Shown: positions 8,506 through 17,277, counted from the first letter of the stretch. The stretch: 48,188 nt of DNA from an uncultured Muribaculaceae bacterium (GCA_948788915.1 CAQFOZ010000012.1:3344-51531); one strand, 5' to 3'. A program made the numbers and translations. The notes: generated by a model not told the origin, from the sequence alone.

Positions 8506-9945
8506 ATGCGTAAATTTATCTTGACAACTTTGACCGCGATAATCGCAGTTTTTTATACCGCGGCACAAAATAACTCTACATATCATATCACCGGAATCAA
8601 TATCGGTCAGGAACACGGTCTGCTGAAAGTGTCAATGACCGTAAACCCCAAGGACTACCGGCTCAGCTATAACCAGCAGCTGGAGGTTATTCCGGTTTTG
8701 AAGGCCATAGAGTCAAGCGATTCAATCGCACTCCCCTCTTTCATTGTGGCCGGACGCAATGCGTACTACAATACAGAAAGAGCTGAAAATTTTGATGGAG
8801 CGTTGCTGCGTTCCGGTCACGGTGATGCGTACTCATATTCGGCATCGACGGAATGGCTGCCTTGGATGGATCACAGCAGGATAGAGCTGCAGGGCTACTC
8901 CACCGGCTGCTGCGGTGTGCCCAACGGACCTGTAGATAACGATCCGATAGCGGATCTCGACTGGCGTCCTGTAACGTTTAAGCCCACATTCCATTATGAT
9001 GTGCCGCAAGCCGAAGAGCGCAAAGACCGCCGCATCGAGGGTAAAGCCTACGTGAACTTCCCTGTGAACAGGACGGAGATCTATCCTGACTATATGGTGA
9101 ATCCCCAGGAGCTGAGAAAGATTACAAACAGCATAGACACTGTGAGACTGAACCCGGACGCTACCGTGAAATCAATCACTCTCACCGGTTTCGCTTCTCC
9201 GGAAGGTCCCTATCTGAACAACGTTCGCCTTGCAAAAGGACGTACGGAGGCAGTTAAAGAGTACGTGAAAGGGCAATACACCTTCCCCGCTTCCGTATTC
9301 CATGCGAACTCTGTTCCTGAAGACTGGGAGGGCTTGCGCGACTCTGTGGCTGTGAGCATTCTTCCCGACCGGGCAAAGATCCTTGATTTCATTGACAACG
9401 GCAATGTCGCTATCGAGATCCGCAATGACGAGCTGCGCAGACAGTTCCCGGTTGCTTATGCATACCTGCTGAAAAATGTGTATCCCTCATTGCGACACAC
9501 CAACTACGCTATAGACTATGAATTGCGTACATTTACCGACATAAACGAAATCAGACGCGTATTGAAAGAGCGTCCGCAGAACCTCAGTCTCAATGAATTC
9601 TTCCTTGCCGCAAATTCCTATCCTGTCGGATCGGAAGAATATGACAAAGTGTTCGAGACAGCCGTACTGTATTATCCGACAAGCGACATAGCAAACCTGA
9701 ACGCGGCAAATTCCGCCATGAACGAGGGAGACCTCCGCAGAGCCAGAATGCTGCTTGAAAGAGTGAAGCAGTCTCCGTCGGCCACATATGCCATTGCAGT
9801 GCTTGACGCACTTGAAGGAAAATATGACAAAGCCGAAGAGGGGTTTGAAGCCGCTAAAAAGGGAGGCATCTCAGAAGCCGCTGAAGCACTTGCAGAGATT
9901 GCCCGCGTAAAGGCAACCCGCAACCACGTCTCATTCATCAACTGA
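8506..9945 (+). CDS. DUF3868/OmpA-like protein with C-terminal helical repeats
   Basis: Periplasmic or outer-membrane accessory protein. I chose ATG 8506 because a signal peptide (MRKFILTTLTAIIAVF) begins there; ATG 8476 and TTG 8473 are in frame upstream and would put 10-11 polar residues before it. The N-terminal 200 residues resemble DUF3868. A central OmpA-C-like segment has SLTGFASPEGPYLNNVRLA followed by KGRTEAV, consistent with peptidoglycan binding. The last 100 residues are Ala-rich helical repeats resembling TPR (AMNEGDLRRARMLLERV). It ends the fimbrial operon and is followed by a hairpin. Role in fimbrial assembly or cell-wall attachment is inferred from context. Confidence 0.75.
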   Translation: MRKFILTTLTAIIAVFYTAAQNNSTYHITGINIGQEHGLLKVSMTVNPKDYRLSYNQQLEVIPVLKAIESSDSIALPSFIVAGRNAYYNTERAENFDGALLRSGHGDAYSYSASTEWLPWMDHSRIELQGYSTGCCGVPNGPVDNDPIADLDWRPVTFKPTFHYDVPQAEERKDRRIEGKAYVNFPVNRTEIYPDYMVNPQELRKITNSIDTVRLNPDATVKSITLTGFASPEGPYLNNVRLAKGRTEAVKEYVKGQYTFPASVFHANSVPEDWEGLRDSVAVSILPDRAKILDFIDNGNVAIEIRNDELRRQFPVAYAYLLKNVYPSLRHTNYAIDYELRTFTDINEIRRVLKERPQNLSLNEFFLAANSYPVGSEEYDKVFETAVLYYPTSDIANLNAANSAMNEGDLRRARMLLERVKQSPSATYAIAVLDALEGKYDKAEEGFEAAKKGGISEAAEALAEIARVKATRNHVSFIN

Positions 9946-9949
9946 TTAA

Positions 9950-9967
9950 AAGGAGCCTAAGCTCCTT
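9950..9967 (+). terminator. Hairpin at the end of the fimbrial operon
   Basis: AAGGAGC (9950-9956), loop CTAA and GCTCCTT (9961-9967) form a perfect 7-bp stem 5 bp after the last fimbrial stop. The following sequence is A/T-rich but has no long T run. Confidence 0.5.
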
Positions 9968-10020
9968 AAAGTCCTTAAAGTCCTTAAAGACCCTAAACTC
10001 CTTAAAAAACCTAAACTCCC
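9962..10020. repeat. Degenerate 9-bp tandem repeats (TTAAAGTCC), left flank
   Basis: Consecutive units of about 9 bp: TTAAAGTCC twice, TTAAAGACC, CTAAACTCC and decayed copies. The block TCCTTAAAGACCCTAAACTCC at 9981-10001 recurs with one change at 10610-10630 on the other side of the four-helix gene. Confidence 0.75.
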
Positions 10021-10032
10021 CAAACACAAAAA

Positions 10033-10578
10033 ATGAATGAGCTGCTGCCCCGCACAGGAAATTACAAGAAACTCTTAAGCTATCAAAAGAGCGATGTGAT
10101 TTTTCAAATCACATATTTCTTTTGTCAGAATTTCCTCGCAAAGGGTGACCGCACCGTCGACCAAATGATTCAGGCGGCACGAAGCGGCAAGCAAAATATA
10201 ATCGAGGGTTGCGCGGCAGCTTCTACCTCCTCCAAGACGGAAATCAAGCTTGTCAATGTTGCGAAAGCGAGCCTTAAAGAATTGCTGGAAGATTATGAAG
10301 ACTATTTGAAGACGCGTGGTTGTCGTCAATGGGAACCGGAATCCAAGGAGTATGAGACGATGAGAAAATTAGGGCGTGAGCACAACGATGCCGGATATTT
10401 CATGAATATCGTCGAGTCCCGTCCGGCAGAAACAATCGCCAACATGGCGATTATTCTTATCAATCAGGCCGACTATCTGCTTTACAAGCAGCTCGAGCGA
10501 CTTTCCAAAGACTTTGTCAGCAACGGTGGATTCTCGGAGCGCATGAGCAGACTGCGCCGCGAAAACCGCGGCTTCTGA
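10033..10578 (+). CDS. Four-helix-bundle protein (S23/Avd-like, four helix bundle suffix type)
   Basis: Small, almost wholly helical 181-residue protein. Residues about 10-130 match the four-helix-bundle family related to the protein encoded in 23S rRNA intervening sequences and to Avd of diversity-generating retroelements. The recognisable segments are KSDVIFQITYFFC, a basic RSGKQNIIEGC stretch and ELLEDYEDYLK. A longer C-terminal tail (RPAETIANMAIILINQADYLL, then a basic end) fits the suffix subtype. Molecular role is unknown; members form oligomers and some bind nucleic acid. There is no signal peptide, and no reverse transcriptase or rRNA nearby. The gene lies alone between two arrays of the same 9-bp repeat, which suggests it moves or is kept as a unit with them. 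Confidence 0.8.
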   Translation: MNELLPRTGNYKKLLSYQKSDVIFQITYFFCQNFLAKGDRTVDQMIQAARSGKQNIIEGCAAASTSSKTEIKLVNVAKASLKELLEDYEDYLKTRGCRQWEPESKEYETMRKLGREHNDAGYFMNIVESRPAETIANMAIILINQADYLLYKQLERLSKDFVSNGGFSERMSRLRRENRGF

Positions 10579-10594
10579 TTATTTTGGAAACACT

Positions 10595-10632
10595 GTAAAG
10601 TCTTTAAGGTCCTTAAAGACCCTAAAGTCCCT
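10595..10632. repeat. Degenerate 9-bp tandem repeats, right flank
   Basis: GTAAAGTCT, TTAAGGTCC, TTAAAGACC and CTAAAGTCC follow the four-helix gene. The 21-bp segment 10610-10630 matches 20 of 21 positions of the left-flank segment 9981-10001. Confidence 0.75.
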
Positions 10633-10652
10633 TTCACCTCCGATCATCGCAG

Positions 10653-10694
10653 ATACAAAATTCCCGCGCCGGTTTCGGCGCGGGAATTTTGTAT
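10653..10694. terminator. Strong bidirectional terminator
   Basis: A 19-bp perfect stem (10653-10671 with 10676-10694, 4-nt loop) carries a GC-rich core CCCGCGCCG and A4/T4 at its base on both sides. It separates the (+) four-helix gene from the (-) transporter gene and can serve both. Confidence 0.85.
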
Positions 10695-10718
10695 CCGCCG
10701 AGGCGCGAGCCTCAGGCT

Positions 10719-12032
10719 TTATGCTTTAGCTGCAACAGCTTTCTTGCCGGGAACTGCGGGCTTGCAAAGCTTGTAGAGCACAAGAGCTGCAATCGGGTGC
10801 AGAATCGCCATACAATAGAAGAGAAGGTCTCCCATGCTTTCCATCAGACTTCCTACAACGAGGTTGAAGAGCGATGCTCCGACAGCACCTGAACCGCAGG
10901 CAAGACCAAGCACGGATGCCACATTCTTTACAGGTACGGTCTCTGCAATCACCATACCGATGTTATAGAGCCATACAAGACACATAAACGCAACAATAGC
11001 GAACACTGCCGTGATGAGTGCGAGTCGCATGTCAAAAGATACTGCCTGCCAGTGGCTGAGGAACGGCACAAGCGCGATCACTGGAGCAAGACACGCGGAA
11101 GCCCCCATGATAACCTTACGTGACTTCAATGCCTTCCATCCACGGGCCACAAGCTTGTCGGAATATGCGGAAGCAAGCACACCGCAGGTTGCACCTATAA
11201 GGAACGGAATACCGCCGATATACTGTATCATATCAAGTGTGGCCTGAGGATCAAGACCCTGTTCCTCTCCAAGGTTTCTAAGGAAACCGGGAAGCCAGAA
11301 ATTGATAAAGTACCATACCGGGTCACTCACAAGACGGATAAGGATTACACCCCAGAGGGCACTGGTTGTGAAGAGGCCGAAGAATGAGAATGAGGGCTGG
11401 TTTTCCGGGTTTGCGCTTGCTGGCTCATCAAGAGTCATATCAAGATATTCATCGCTCGGACGGCTGTAAGTGAGCCACCAGATAACTGCTATCACGAGAC
11501 CGATTACACCGGCTACAATAAACACATCCTGCCACGGAAGAAAACGTGTCATCCATGCTATAAGAAGCGGAGCACACATTGTTCCGACTGATCCACCCGC
11601 CTGACAGATAGAGTTGGCGGTCGCACGTGATTTCTTGTCGAACCATAATGTTACAGCAACAAGCTGACCGGTAAAGATTGTCGGCTCTGCAAGACCGAGT
11701 ACACCTCGACATGCGGCGAAAGTGTAAACGTCTGTCGCGATACCGCCTCCTATACATGCCATGGACCATGCGACAATACCAGCCATCATTACAGGTTTTG
11801 GACCGAATTTGTCGACAAGCCATCCAGATACAGGATACATGACGGCATAACAGATCAGAAAGACATTGAGAATCCATGCGAACTCAACATCTCCGATGTT
11901 AAAATGTTCAAGAATCTCAGGTTTAAGAATTGAGAGCAACTGCCTGTCAAGATAGTTGCAGACAATAGCGATTACAATGACCGCCACAATGATCCAGCGG
12001 TGCGTGTAGGGATTGATTTTTTTTAGTAACAT
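10719..12032 (-). CDS. MFS transporter, ACS/hexuronate (ExuT-like) type
   Basis: Inner-membrane secondary transporter of 437 residues with about 12 hydrophobic segments. The first helix reads IVVAVIVIAIVCNYLDRQLLS, split here as NYLDRQ, the motif seen in anion:cation symporters for hexuronates, galactonate and glucarate. The loop between helices 2 and 3 has GWLVDKFGPKPVM, the MFS motif A. Helix 4 has CRGVLGLAEP. A sugar acid or related organic anion is the most likely substrate. The FAD oxidoreductase gene lies upstream on the same strand, separated by 87 bp holding a terminator-like hairpin. The two may act on the same compound, but that is only neighbourhood inference. Confidence 0.8.
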   Translation of the reverse strand: MLLKKINPYTHRWIIVAVIVIAIVCNYLDRQLLSILKPEILEHFNIGDVEFAWILNVFLICYAVMYPVSGWLVDKFGPKPVMMAGIVAWSMACIGGGIATDVYTFAACRGVLGLAEPTIFTGQLVAVTLWFDKKSRATANSICQAGGSVGTMCAPLLIAWMTRFLPWQDVFIVAGVIGLVIAVIWWLTYSRPSDEYLDMTLDEPASANPENQPSFSFFGLFTTSALWGVILIRLVSDPVWYFINFWLPGFLRNLGEEQGLDPQATLDMIQYIGGIPFLIGATCGVLASAYSDKLVARGWKALKSRKVIMGASACLAPVIALVPFLSHWQAVSFDMRLALITAVFAIVAFMCLVWLYNIGMVIAETVPVKNVASVLGLACGSGAVGASLFNLVVGSLMESMGDLLFYCMAILHPIAALVLYKLCKPAVPGKKAVAAKA

Positions 12033-12075
12033 GAATTATTCGAAAAGTATTAATTTAAAGTCAACATATAAAGAA

Positions 12076-12115
12076 ACCGAATCACCCTGCACCGGAAGGT
12101 ACAGGGTGATTCGGT
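12076..12115 (-). terminator. Terminator after the FAD oxidoreductase gene
   Basis: A stem of 17 pairs and one mismatch (12076-12093 with 12098-12115, loop GGAA) begins 4 bp after the oxidoreductase stop. On the minus strand it is followed by TTTCTTTATA. It probably reduces read-through into the transporter gene. Confidence 0.75.
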
Positions 12116-12119
12116 CTTA

Positions 12120-13490
12120 TCAGTCGCGCAGGTATACTCCTTCATCAAGAAGAGCTTTCTGCAATTTCTTAATATCTATGTCTCTCGGTTCGACACCATC
12201 CTTGATTGAAAGCGCAGCCGCTTTGCCGGCTGCCTCACCGGTAGCCATGGCCGGACCCATTACTCGGGCAGAAGCAAGTGCAAGGTGTGTCATTGAAAGA
12301 CAACGTCCTGCAACAAGCAGCCCGTCGATCTTTTTGGGGACAAGCGAACGATAAGGAATATCATAGCAGTCGGGACACCACTCAAGCGTACAGTCTCCAC
12401 CTACAGGATGGTGCTGATCCACAGGATAAGCGCAAACAGCTATGGCATCATCAAATTTGGCACAGTTGAAAATATCCTGTTCTGTCATGACATATTCTCC
12501 GTCTATGCGACGTGTCTCACGGATTCCCATGAATGGTGACGTGCGGTCGACATATGCATTTTCAAAACCGGGAATATATTTCTTAAGGTATTTTACAACC
12601 TCTTCGTTCTGCTGGGCACATCTTACCTCTCCTTCGGTATATTGTGCAGGATCTGTGGCATCCACACCGTTAATGCGAGACATATTCACCCACCATTCAT
12701 CCGGTGCCATACCTGTCATAAAGATTGTACGAGCCACAGGAAGCTTGATACCATCCTTCTCTGCCTGCTTCATCTGATTGCGGAAGCCTACCATGGTGCA
12801 ATTGTCGTCGGCACGGAAGAACTCGTTGGGAATAAAGTCTATATCGTATATTTCAGGATGATCGGCAACGGCGTCGCGCAGTTTGCGTGAATCCACACCG
12901 CGCATGGAGAACATCAGGGTTGCGGGTTGAGGTATGCCCTGCTCGTTACCGTAATTCATCGGTGCTCCGGCACGGAACGCTATATCACCGTCTCCTGTGC
13001 AGTCCACTACCCTCTTGGCAAGAATCGCCTCACGACCTTTCTTTGAATCTATTATAACGCCTTTCACTTCGTTGCCGTCCATTATAACATCTGTAGCCAG
13101 CACATACATCAGAAGCTCGATGCCACATTCCTTGATTATCTGGAATGCAAGACGCTTGGTCCCTTCGGGATCTATCATTGTAAGACTCACGTGAAGCGGA
13201 CAGGCGCGGTGATGAGTGGCAAGACCCTTTTCCTGTAGGCGCTCAACAAATTTTCCGGGGAGACCTTTGATAACTACATTGCCTTTTCTGCCAAGAAATC
13301 CCAGGAGAGGAAGACCTATTGTCATATTTCCACCGAGTATTCCCCGGTTTTCTATAAGCATCACCTTTGTGCCGGGCACAAGCGCGGCCGCCTGTGCGGC
13401 CATTAATCCCGCAGGACCGGCACCGACTACCAATACATCAACTTCGGCGCGAACGGGAATTTCCGCAGCAGGAACATGAATCGTTTTCAT
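12120..13490 (-). CDS. FAD-dependent oxidoreductase (FAD_oxidored family)
   Basis: Flavoprotein of 456 residues. A Rossmann FAD-binding motif, VVGAGPAG, sits at residues 21-28, followed by the acidic end of strand 2 (LIEN) and a GGNMTIG segment. A second conserved site, VVDCTGDGD, is typical of the PF12831-type FAD oxidoreductases, and a late LLVAGRCLSMTHLALASARV segment closes the FAD site. There is no signal peptide, so it is cytoplasmic. The substrate cannot be told; relatives sit in catabolic loci for sugar acids and other small molecules. The neighbouring hexuronate-type transporter hints at organic-acid oxidation. About 250 bp upstream of the start hold no gene and no clear promoter box. 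Confidence 0.8.
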   Translation of the reverse strand: MKTIHVPAAEIPVRAEVDVLVVGAGPAGLMAAQAAALVPGTKVMLIENRGILGGNMTIGLPLLGFLGRKGNVVIKGLPGKFVERLQEKGLATHHRACPLHVSLTMIDPEGTKRLAFQIIKECGIELLMYVLATDVIMDGNEVKGVIIDSKKGREAILAKRVVDCTGDGDIAFRAGAPMNYGNEQGIPQPATLMFSMRGVDSRKLRDAVADHPEIYDIDFIPNEFFRADDNCTMVGFRNQMKQAEKDGIKLPVARTIFMTGMAPDEWWVNMSRINGVDATDPAQYTEGEVRCAQQNEEVVKYLKKYIPGFENAYVDRTSPFMGIRETRRIDGEYVMTEQDIFNCAKFDDAIAVCAYPVDQHHPVGGDCTLEWCPDCYDIPYRSLVPKKIDGLLVAGRCLSMTHLALASARVMGPAMATGEAAGKAAALSIKDGVEPRDIDIKKLQKALLDEGVYLRD

Positions 13491-13683
13491 CTGTCAAGTT
13501 TAGATTTTAAATGAGTACATAGTAAAAATTATGGTTCACTAAAAATATATAAAAGCAATGGAATATACTCTATTCTATTCCGATGCCCGCAAGCGAACGA
13601 TATTTTTGCTAATTTAATAAATAAAGGGGAGACTATGAAATGATTTCCTATTTTTATTTTATATCCCGATTGTTACAACAATG

Positions 13684-13726
13684 AAATATAGCCGGAATCG
13701 TTCCCTAAACAATCCCGGCCATATTT
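13684..13726 (-). terminator. Possible terminator after the acyl-CoA ligase gene
   Basis: AAATATAGCCGG (13684-13695) and CCGGCCATATTT (13715-13726) pair at 11 of 12 positions across a 19-nt loop, 17 bp after the ligase stop. The better T run is on the + side, so direction is uncertain. The rest of 13491-13743 shows nothing recognisable. Confidence 0.4.
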
Positions 13727-13743
13727 TTTTTGAATATTCGCCT

Positions 13744-15429
13744 CTATGGCTGATAAAGGAACCGCTTTATGGAGCGTTTGGGTGTTTTCTCAAACTCCTC
13801 GCTCATCACTTTCAGACGCGCTACCTTACAATAAGACGGAAGTTCCATATTCAACTGCTGGAGATTCTCGTCCATCAGCTTCTGAATGTCATCACGTGTC
13901 TTACCCTGACTGATAAGTGTCTCCATCTCTGGATAAACCAATGCTTCCAGAACCCCGTTATGATCGATGATCAACGATTCGGAGACATAAGGAAGATTAT
14001 TCAGCTTCGCTTCTATCTCCTCGGGATATATATTCTGACCGGACGGTCCAAGTATCATTGTCTTGGAACGTCCCATAATACGTATGAAACCATCTTCGTC
14101 AATGACACCCATATCTCCGGTATTCATCCATCCGGAATCATCCGGCATTACCTCTCGGGTAGCATTCTTGTTCTTGTAATACCCCTGCATCACATTCATG
14201 CCTCTGACCCATATGTTGCCGGGGATATTCTCCGGATCGGGAGAGTCTATCTTCAACTCCATCCTGTCCATCAGTCTCCCTACGGTATGGGGCTTTGTCT
14301 CATTGGACGGTGCATATGTAAGCAATGGCCCGCATTCGGTCATTCCATAACCTACGGTGACGGGAAAATCTATCCTCGAAAGAAATTTCTCGACATCAGG
14401 ATTCAGAGGTGCCCCTCCTACTATGACCTCACGCACATTGCCTCCGAAAGCCTGAAGCAGACTCTCTTTTATCTTTCCAAGAAGTTTTGTATCTACATAT
14501 GGTATATGCAACAGTACTTTCATCAGCGGCTTTTCAAGCACAGGGAACACCTTGTTTCTGATTATTTTCTCAAGAATCAAAGGAACAGTGATGATCAGTT
14601 TCGGCTTGACTTCCGCAAACGCACCGAGTATAACCTTAGGCGACGGAAGCTTTGTAAGGAACCTTATCCTACAGCCTTGACAGAACGGATGCAACACATC
14701 TATTGTCATTCCATAAAGGTGAGCAAGCGGAAGCATGTTCACGACACCGTCTCCGGCATGAAGATAATCAATATTATCAAGACAGAAACGAACATTGCTC
14801 CAAAGAGATCGATATGGAAGCATCACACCTTTAGACATACCTGTGGAGCCACTCGTATAACTGATGATCGCAAGTTCTTCCGGTTTGTCATCTATAAACT
14901 TGACATCGTCTCTTGTAAAACTATATGGAAACGCCTTACCGAAATATTCATTAATATTATTGCGCACATCTGTCAGCTTCTCACTGCGCGACAGAGGCAT
15001 ACCAAATTCACTGATATATATTGCCCCGACAAGATCCGGAAGTGTCGTTTCGTCAAGATTCTCCCATATGGAAGCGTCTACAAACAAAAGTTTCGAGCCG
15101 CTATGCTTAAGCAGATATGTGATTGTATCGGGCTTGAACTCATGGAGTATAGGTACAGCTACAGCACCGGAAGCAAGACATGCTATCAAAACCGCAACCC
15201 AGTTTGAGGAATTTTTACCGCATATTGCCACACGGTCACCCCTTTTAACTCCGGCTGCCTTGAACATGAGCCGCAATTTTTCTACCACCTCAGCAACATC
15301 CTTATATTGATAGTTTACCCCGCCCATGTCTGAGAGAGCGAAATGATCCCAATTCTTTTTAATGGACTCTACCAACAACTGGTTTAATGATCCCGGTGTC
15401 TCATGCTCTGTCTTTTCCTTTTCTTCCAT
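13744..15429 (-). CDS. AMP-binding acyl-CoA/acyl-ACP ligase (long-chain, FadD-like)
   Basis: Adenylate-forming enzyme of 561 residues that would activate a carboxylic acid with ATP and load it on CoA. The P-loop SYTSGSTGMSKG lies near residue 190, motif GYGMTECGP near 360, and the hinge region has MNTGDMGVIDEDGFIRIMG followed by RSK, with a late Lys in TPKRSIKR. Length and motif spacing match bacterial long-chain acyl-CoA ligases. There is no signal peptide. It stands alone between a (-) oxidoreductase and a (-) thymidine kinase, about 250 bp from the latter. Chain length and acceptor cannot be decided; an acyl-ACP synthetase role is possible. Confidence 0.85.
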   Translation of the reverse strand: MEEKEKTEHETPGSLNQLLVESIKKNWDHFALSDMGGVNYQYKDVAEVVEKLRLMFKAAGVKRGDRVAICGKNSSNWVAVLIACLASGAVAVPILHEFKPDTITYLLKHSGSKLLFVDASIWENLDETTLPDLVGAIYISEFGMPLSRSEKLTDVRNNINEYFGKAFPYSFTRDDVKFIDDKPEELAIISYTSGSTGMSKGVMLPYRSLWSNVRFCLDNIDYLHAGDGVVNMLPLAHLYGMTIDVLHPFCQGCRIRFLTKLPSPKVILGAFAEVKPKLIITVPLILEKIIRNKVFPVLEKPLMKVLLHIPYVDTKLLGKIKESLLQAFGGNVREVIVGGAPLNPDVEKFLSRIDFPVTVGYGMTECGPLLTYAPSNETKPHTVGRLMDRMELKIDSPDPENIPGNIWVRGMNVMQGYYKNKNATREVMPDDSGWMNTGDMGVIDEDGFIRIMGRSKTMILGPSGQNIYPEEIEAKLNNLPYVSESLIIDHNGVLEALVYPEMETLISQGKTRDDIQKLMDENLQQLNMELPSYCKVARLKVMSEEFEKTPKRSIKRFLYQP

Positions 15430-15500
15430 TATATTTACCTTGATTATCTGCTGTTACACAGAGTATTTGAAATCTAATCAATTTAACTAAAATAATTCTT

Positions 15501-15593
15501 AGAGTGTGTCTGGATTTAACTTTTATTCACCCGAAGTGGGATTTTCGAGGGAATTTCAAACATTAAATTCGTGTTAAAACCAGACACACTCTT
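15501..15593. repeat. Short element with about 20-bp inverted ends (MITE-like)
   Basis: AGAGTGTGTCTGG plus TTTAAC on the left (15501-15520) is inverted on the right as GTTAAAACCAG then ACACACTCT (15573-15593), with a one-base offset, enclosing about 50 bp. AGAGTGTGTC occurs again at 16375-16384 on the other side of the thymidine kinase gene. It may be a miniature mobile element or an unusually long hairpin. Confidence 0.55.
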
Positions 15594-15661
15594 AATTTCA
15601 GGCCATATTTTTATTACTCTTCTTTAATAAAATAAAAATTAGCACATAATTGTTCATTTAT

Positions 15662-15675
15662 AGAACTGTTTAATT
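15662..15675. repeat. Direct repeat AGAACTGTTTAATT flanking tdk, copy 1
   Basis: This 14-mer lies just downstream of the tdk stop. An identical copy is at 16498-16511, upstream of tdk. Each follows an AGAGTGTGTC element by 120-160 bp. Confidence 0.6.
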
Positions 15676-15677
15676 GC

Positions 15678-16295
15678 CTATAAAGGGAGTTGCCCCTTAC
15701 GGCTCTGCTCTATCTTCTTGTTTCGCCAGCAATTACGACAGACTGACACATAACGGTCATTTCCGCCAATCTCAACCTGATCACCTTCCGTAATAATCTC
15801 GCCTCTTGAATCTATTCGGGCGTTAACAATGGTTTTCCGCCCGCAGTTGCATGTCGATTTTATCTCGTCTATTGTATCGGCAATCTCAAACAGTCGACGA
15901 GAACCTTCAAACAAGTTTGTTCGGAAATCGGTGCGAAGACCGTAACAAATCACATTTATCCCGAATTTATCGACAATTAGAGCAAGCTGATCTACCTGTT
16001 CGGCAAGAAGGAACTGTGCCTCATCCACAAGAATCCAATCAGGATCTGCACCTTTGGCAACCAGTTCGCTGATCATTGTATACAGATCTGTGTCACGATA
16101 AATCCACTGACATTCCCGCTCAATCCCTATGCGGCTGCGAATAACGTTTTTTTTCTCGCGAGTGTCAATCGACGGTTTCATACAGAGGTAAGACATACCC
16201 CTTTCTTCAAAATTATATGCGGTGGTAAGCAACATGGCTGTCTTTGCAGAACCCATTGTTCCATACCTGAAATATAGTTTCCCAAGTTTCTTCAT
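15678..16295 (-). CDS. tdk: Thymidine kinase (type II)
   Basis: Salvage enzyme that phosphorylates thymidine to dTMP with ATP, 205 residues, cytoplasmic. The P-loop is at residues 12-19 (GTMGSAKT). A Walker B-like ILVDEAQF lies near 90, the lasso region has GLRTDFRTNLFEGS, and two Cys pairs (CNC near 148 and CRNC near 188) form the structural zinc site. Length and motif order match family II. The gene is monocistronic by spacing. It lies between two non-coding stretches that carry the same pair of short repeats (AGAGTGTGTC and AGAACTGTTTAATT), which is odd for a housekeeping gene and suggests past rearrangement or insertion around it. Confidence 0.95.
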   Translation of the reverse strand: MKKLGKLYFRYGTMGSAKTAMLLTTAYNFEERGMSYLCMKPSIDTREKKNVIRSRIGIERECQWIYRDTDLYTMISELVAKGADPDWILVDEAQFLLAEQVDQLALIVDKFGINVICYGLRTDFRTNLFEGSRRLFEIADTIDEIKSTCNCGRKTIVNARIDSRGEIITEGDQVEIGGNDRYVSVCRNCWRNKKIEQSRKGQLPL

Positions 16296-16611
16296 GATGC
16301 TAATTTACAAAATTTCCTTAAAACACAACCTATCCGGCAATAAAACATTTGCAATCTTGTATGAAACGACTCTGAGAGTGTGTCCCGAACCGAGGTTGTC
16401 CCCGACCTCCTATATTTCCTATATTTATCATTTCTAATACAAAACATAGCAACTCGCTAAACACTTCTACCTCTATCAAAAATACTGTCTAAATTTTAGA
16501 ACTGTTTAATTCAACTTTTTCTAAACTAATCTTATAAGTATAAATTAAGTTTGAACACTTACTTATGATATTTGTTATTATAATATAGCAACTTATTAAC
16601 ACGATTCTCCT
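16296..16611. other. Intergenic region with repeat copies and a TCCC hairpin
   Basis: Non-coding. It holds AGAGTGTGTC (16375-16384), a hairpin GAGGTTG (16392-16398), loop TCCC, CGACCTC (16403-16409) with one G-U pair, and AGAACTGTTTAATT (16498-16511). TAAGTTTG at 16546-16553 matches the -7 box for the downstream (+) gene, but I see no good TTTG at the right distance. Confidence 0.55.
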
Positions 16612-17277
16612 ATGAATGAATTTTCAGCAAGTCAGAATTTCAAAGTAATCTCAGTGAATCCGTCACAGAAGACCGTAGGAGCAAAGTACTCGGGTCTACT
16701 GAAATCGATGACACGGCACTGCCGTCCGATAGAGGTCAACATCAAGGCAATAAGGCTCAAGACACTCGTAAATATTGTTTTTGGAATCAATAAAAATATA
16801 AATGAAGCTATGTCTGGCAAACTGCTGTTGGCAAGATGTCTGGTAGGAATCTCTCTGATTTGTTTTGCCTTACTGAAAAATATATCTTCAATAAGCATGT
16901 GGATTGTCTTGGGTATAGGCACAGCCTTAATACTCGGTTTTCAGACTCGAATATTGTCTACTGCCTCCGCATTGATGCTGTCGGTAATATCTCTGTTCAA
17001 GTTTTTCCCGGACATATCTATTATAGACGCATCTCAAATTGAAATATATCTTGGCAAAGCCGCAGCTGGCATACCCCTGTATGGGATCGAATGTGTGCTG
17101 ACAGCTGTAATATTTGCGGCACTCGCTTTTTTCGGACCGGGAAAATACAGCGCAGACCAGATCATACGTCAAAAGGTATTCCGCGCAATCAAACGCAATT
17201 TAAACACACGAAACAAGAAGAAACGTGAGCATCTTGCAGCTGAGCGATTAAGCTATCGCGCTTTTATGACAGACTGA
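16612..17277 (+). CDS. Hypothetical multi-pass membrane protein
   Basis: I do not recognise this 221-residue protein. It has a soluble N-terminal 65 residues without a signal peptide, four likely membrane segments (about 72-88, 96-112, 114-132 and 158-175) and a basic C-terminal tail of about 40 residues (RNLNTRNKKKREH). The membrane part loosely resembles DoxX-like small membrane proteins, but I would not assign it. A -7-like box, TAAGTTTG, lies 58 bp upstream. Its 3' end overlaps the convergent endonuclease III gene by 25 bp, so the two mRNAs are antisense there. Confidence 0.7.
   Translation: MNEFSASQNFKVISVNPSQKTVGAKYSGLLKSMTRHCRPIEVNIKAIRLKTLVNIVFGINKNINEAMSGKLLLARCLVGISLICFALLKNISSISMWIVLGIGTALILGFQTRILSTASALMLSVISLFKFFPDISIIDASQIEIYLGKAAAGIPLYGIECVLTAVIFAALAFFGPGKYSADQIIRQKVFRAIKRNLNTRNKKKREHLAAERLSYRAFMTD

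Noticed and set aside
10033..10578. Diversity-generating retroelement accessory gene (avd)
   Set aside because: The fold is related, but there is no reverse transcriptase, template repeat or variable target in the window, and the long C-terminal tail fits the suffix-type family.
13681..15207. A 508-codon open frame on the + strand
   Set aside because: It lies entirely opposite the acyl-CoA ligase gene, whose motifs are intact, and its translation has no recognisable domain and is rich in His, Tyr and Cys.
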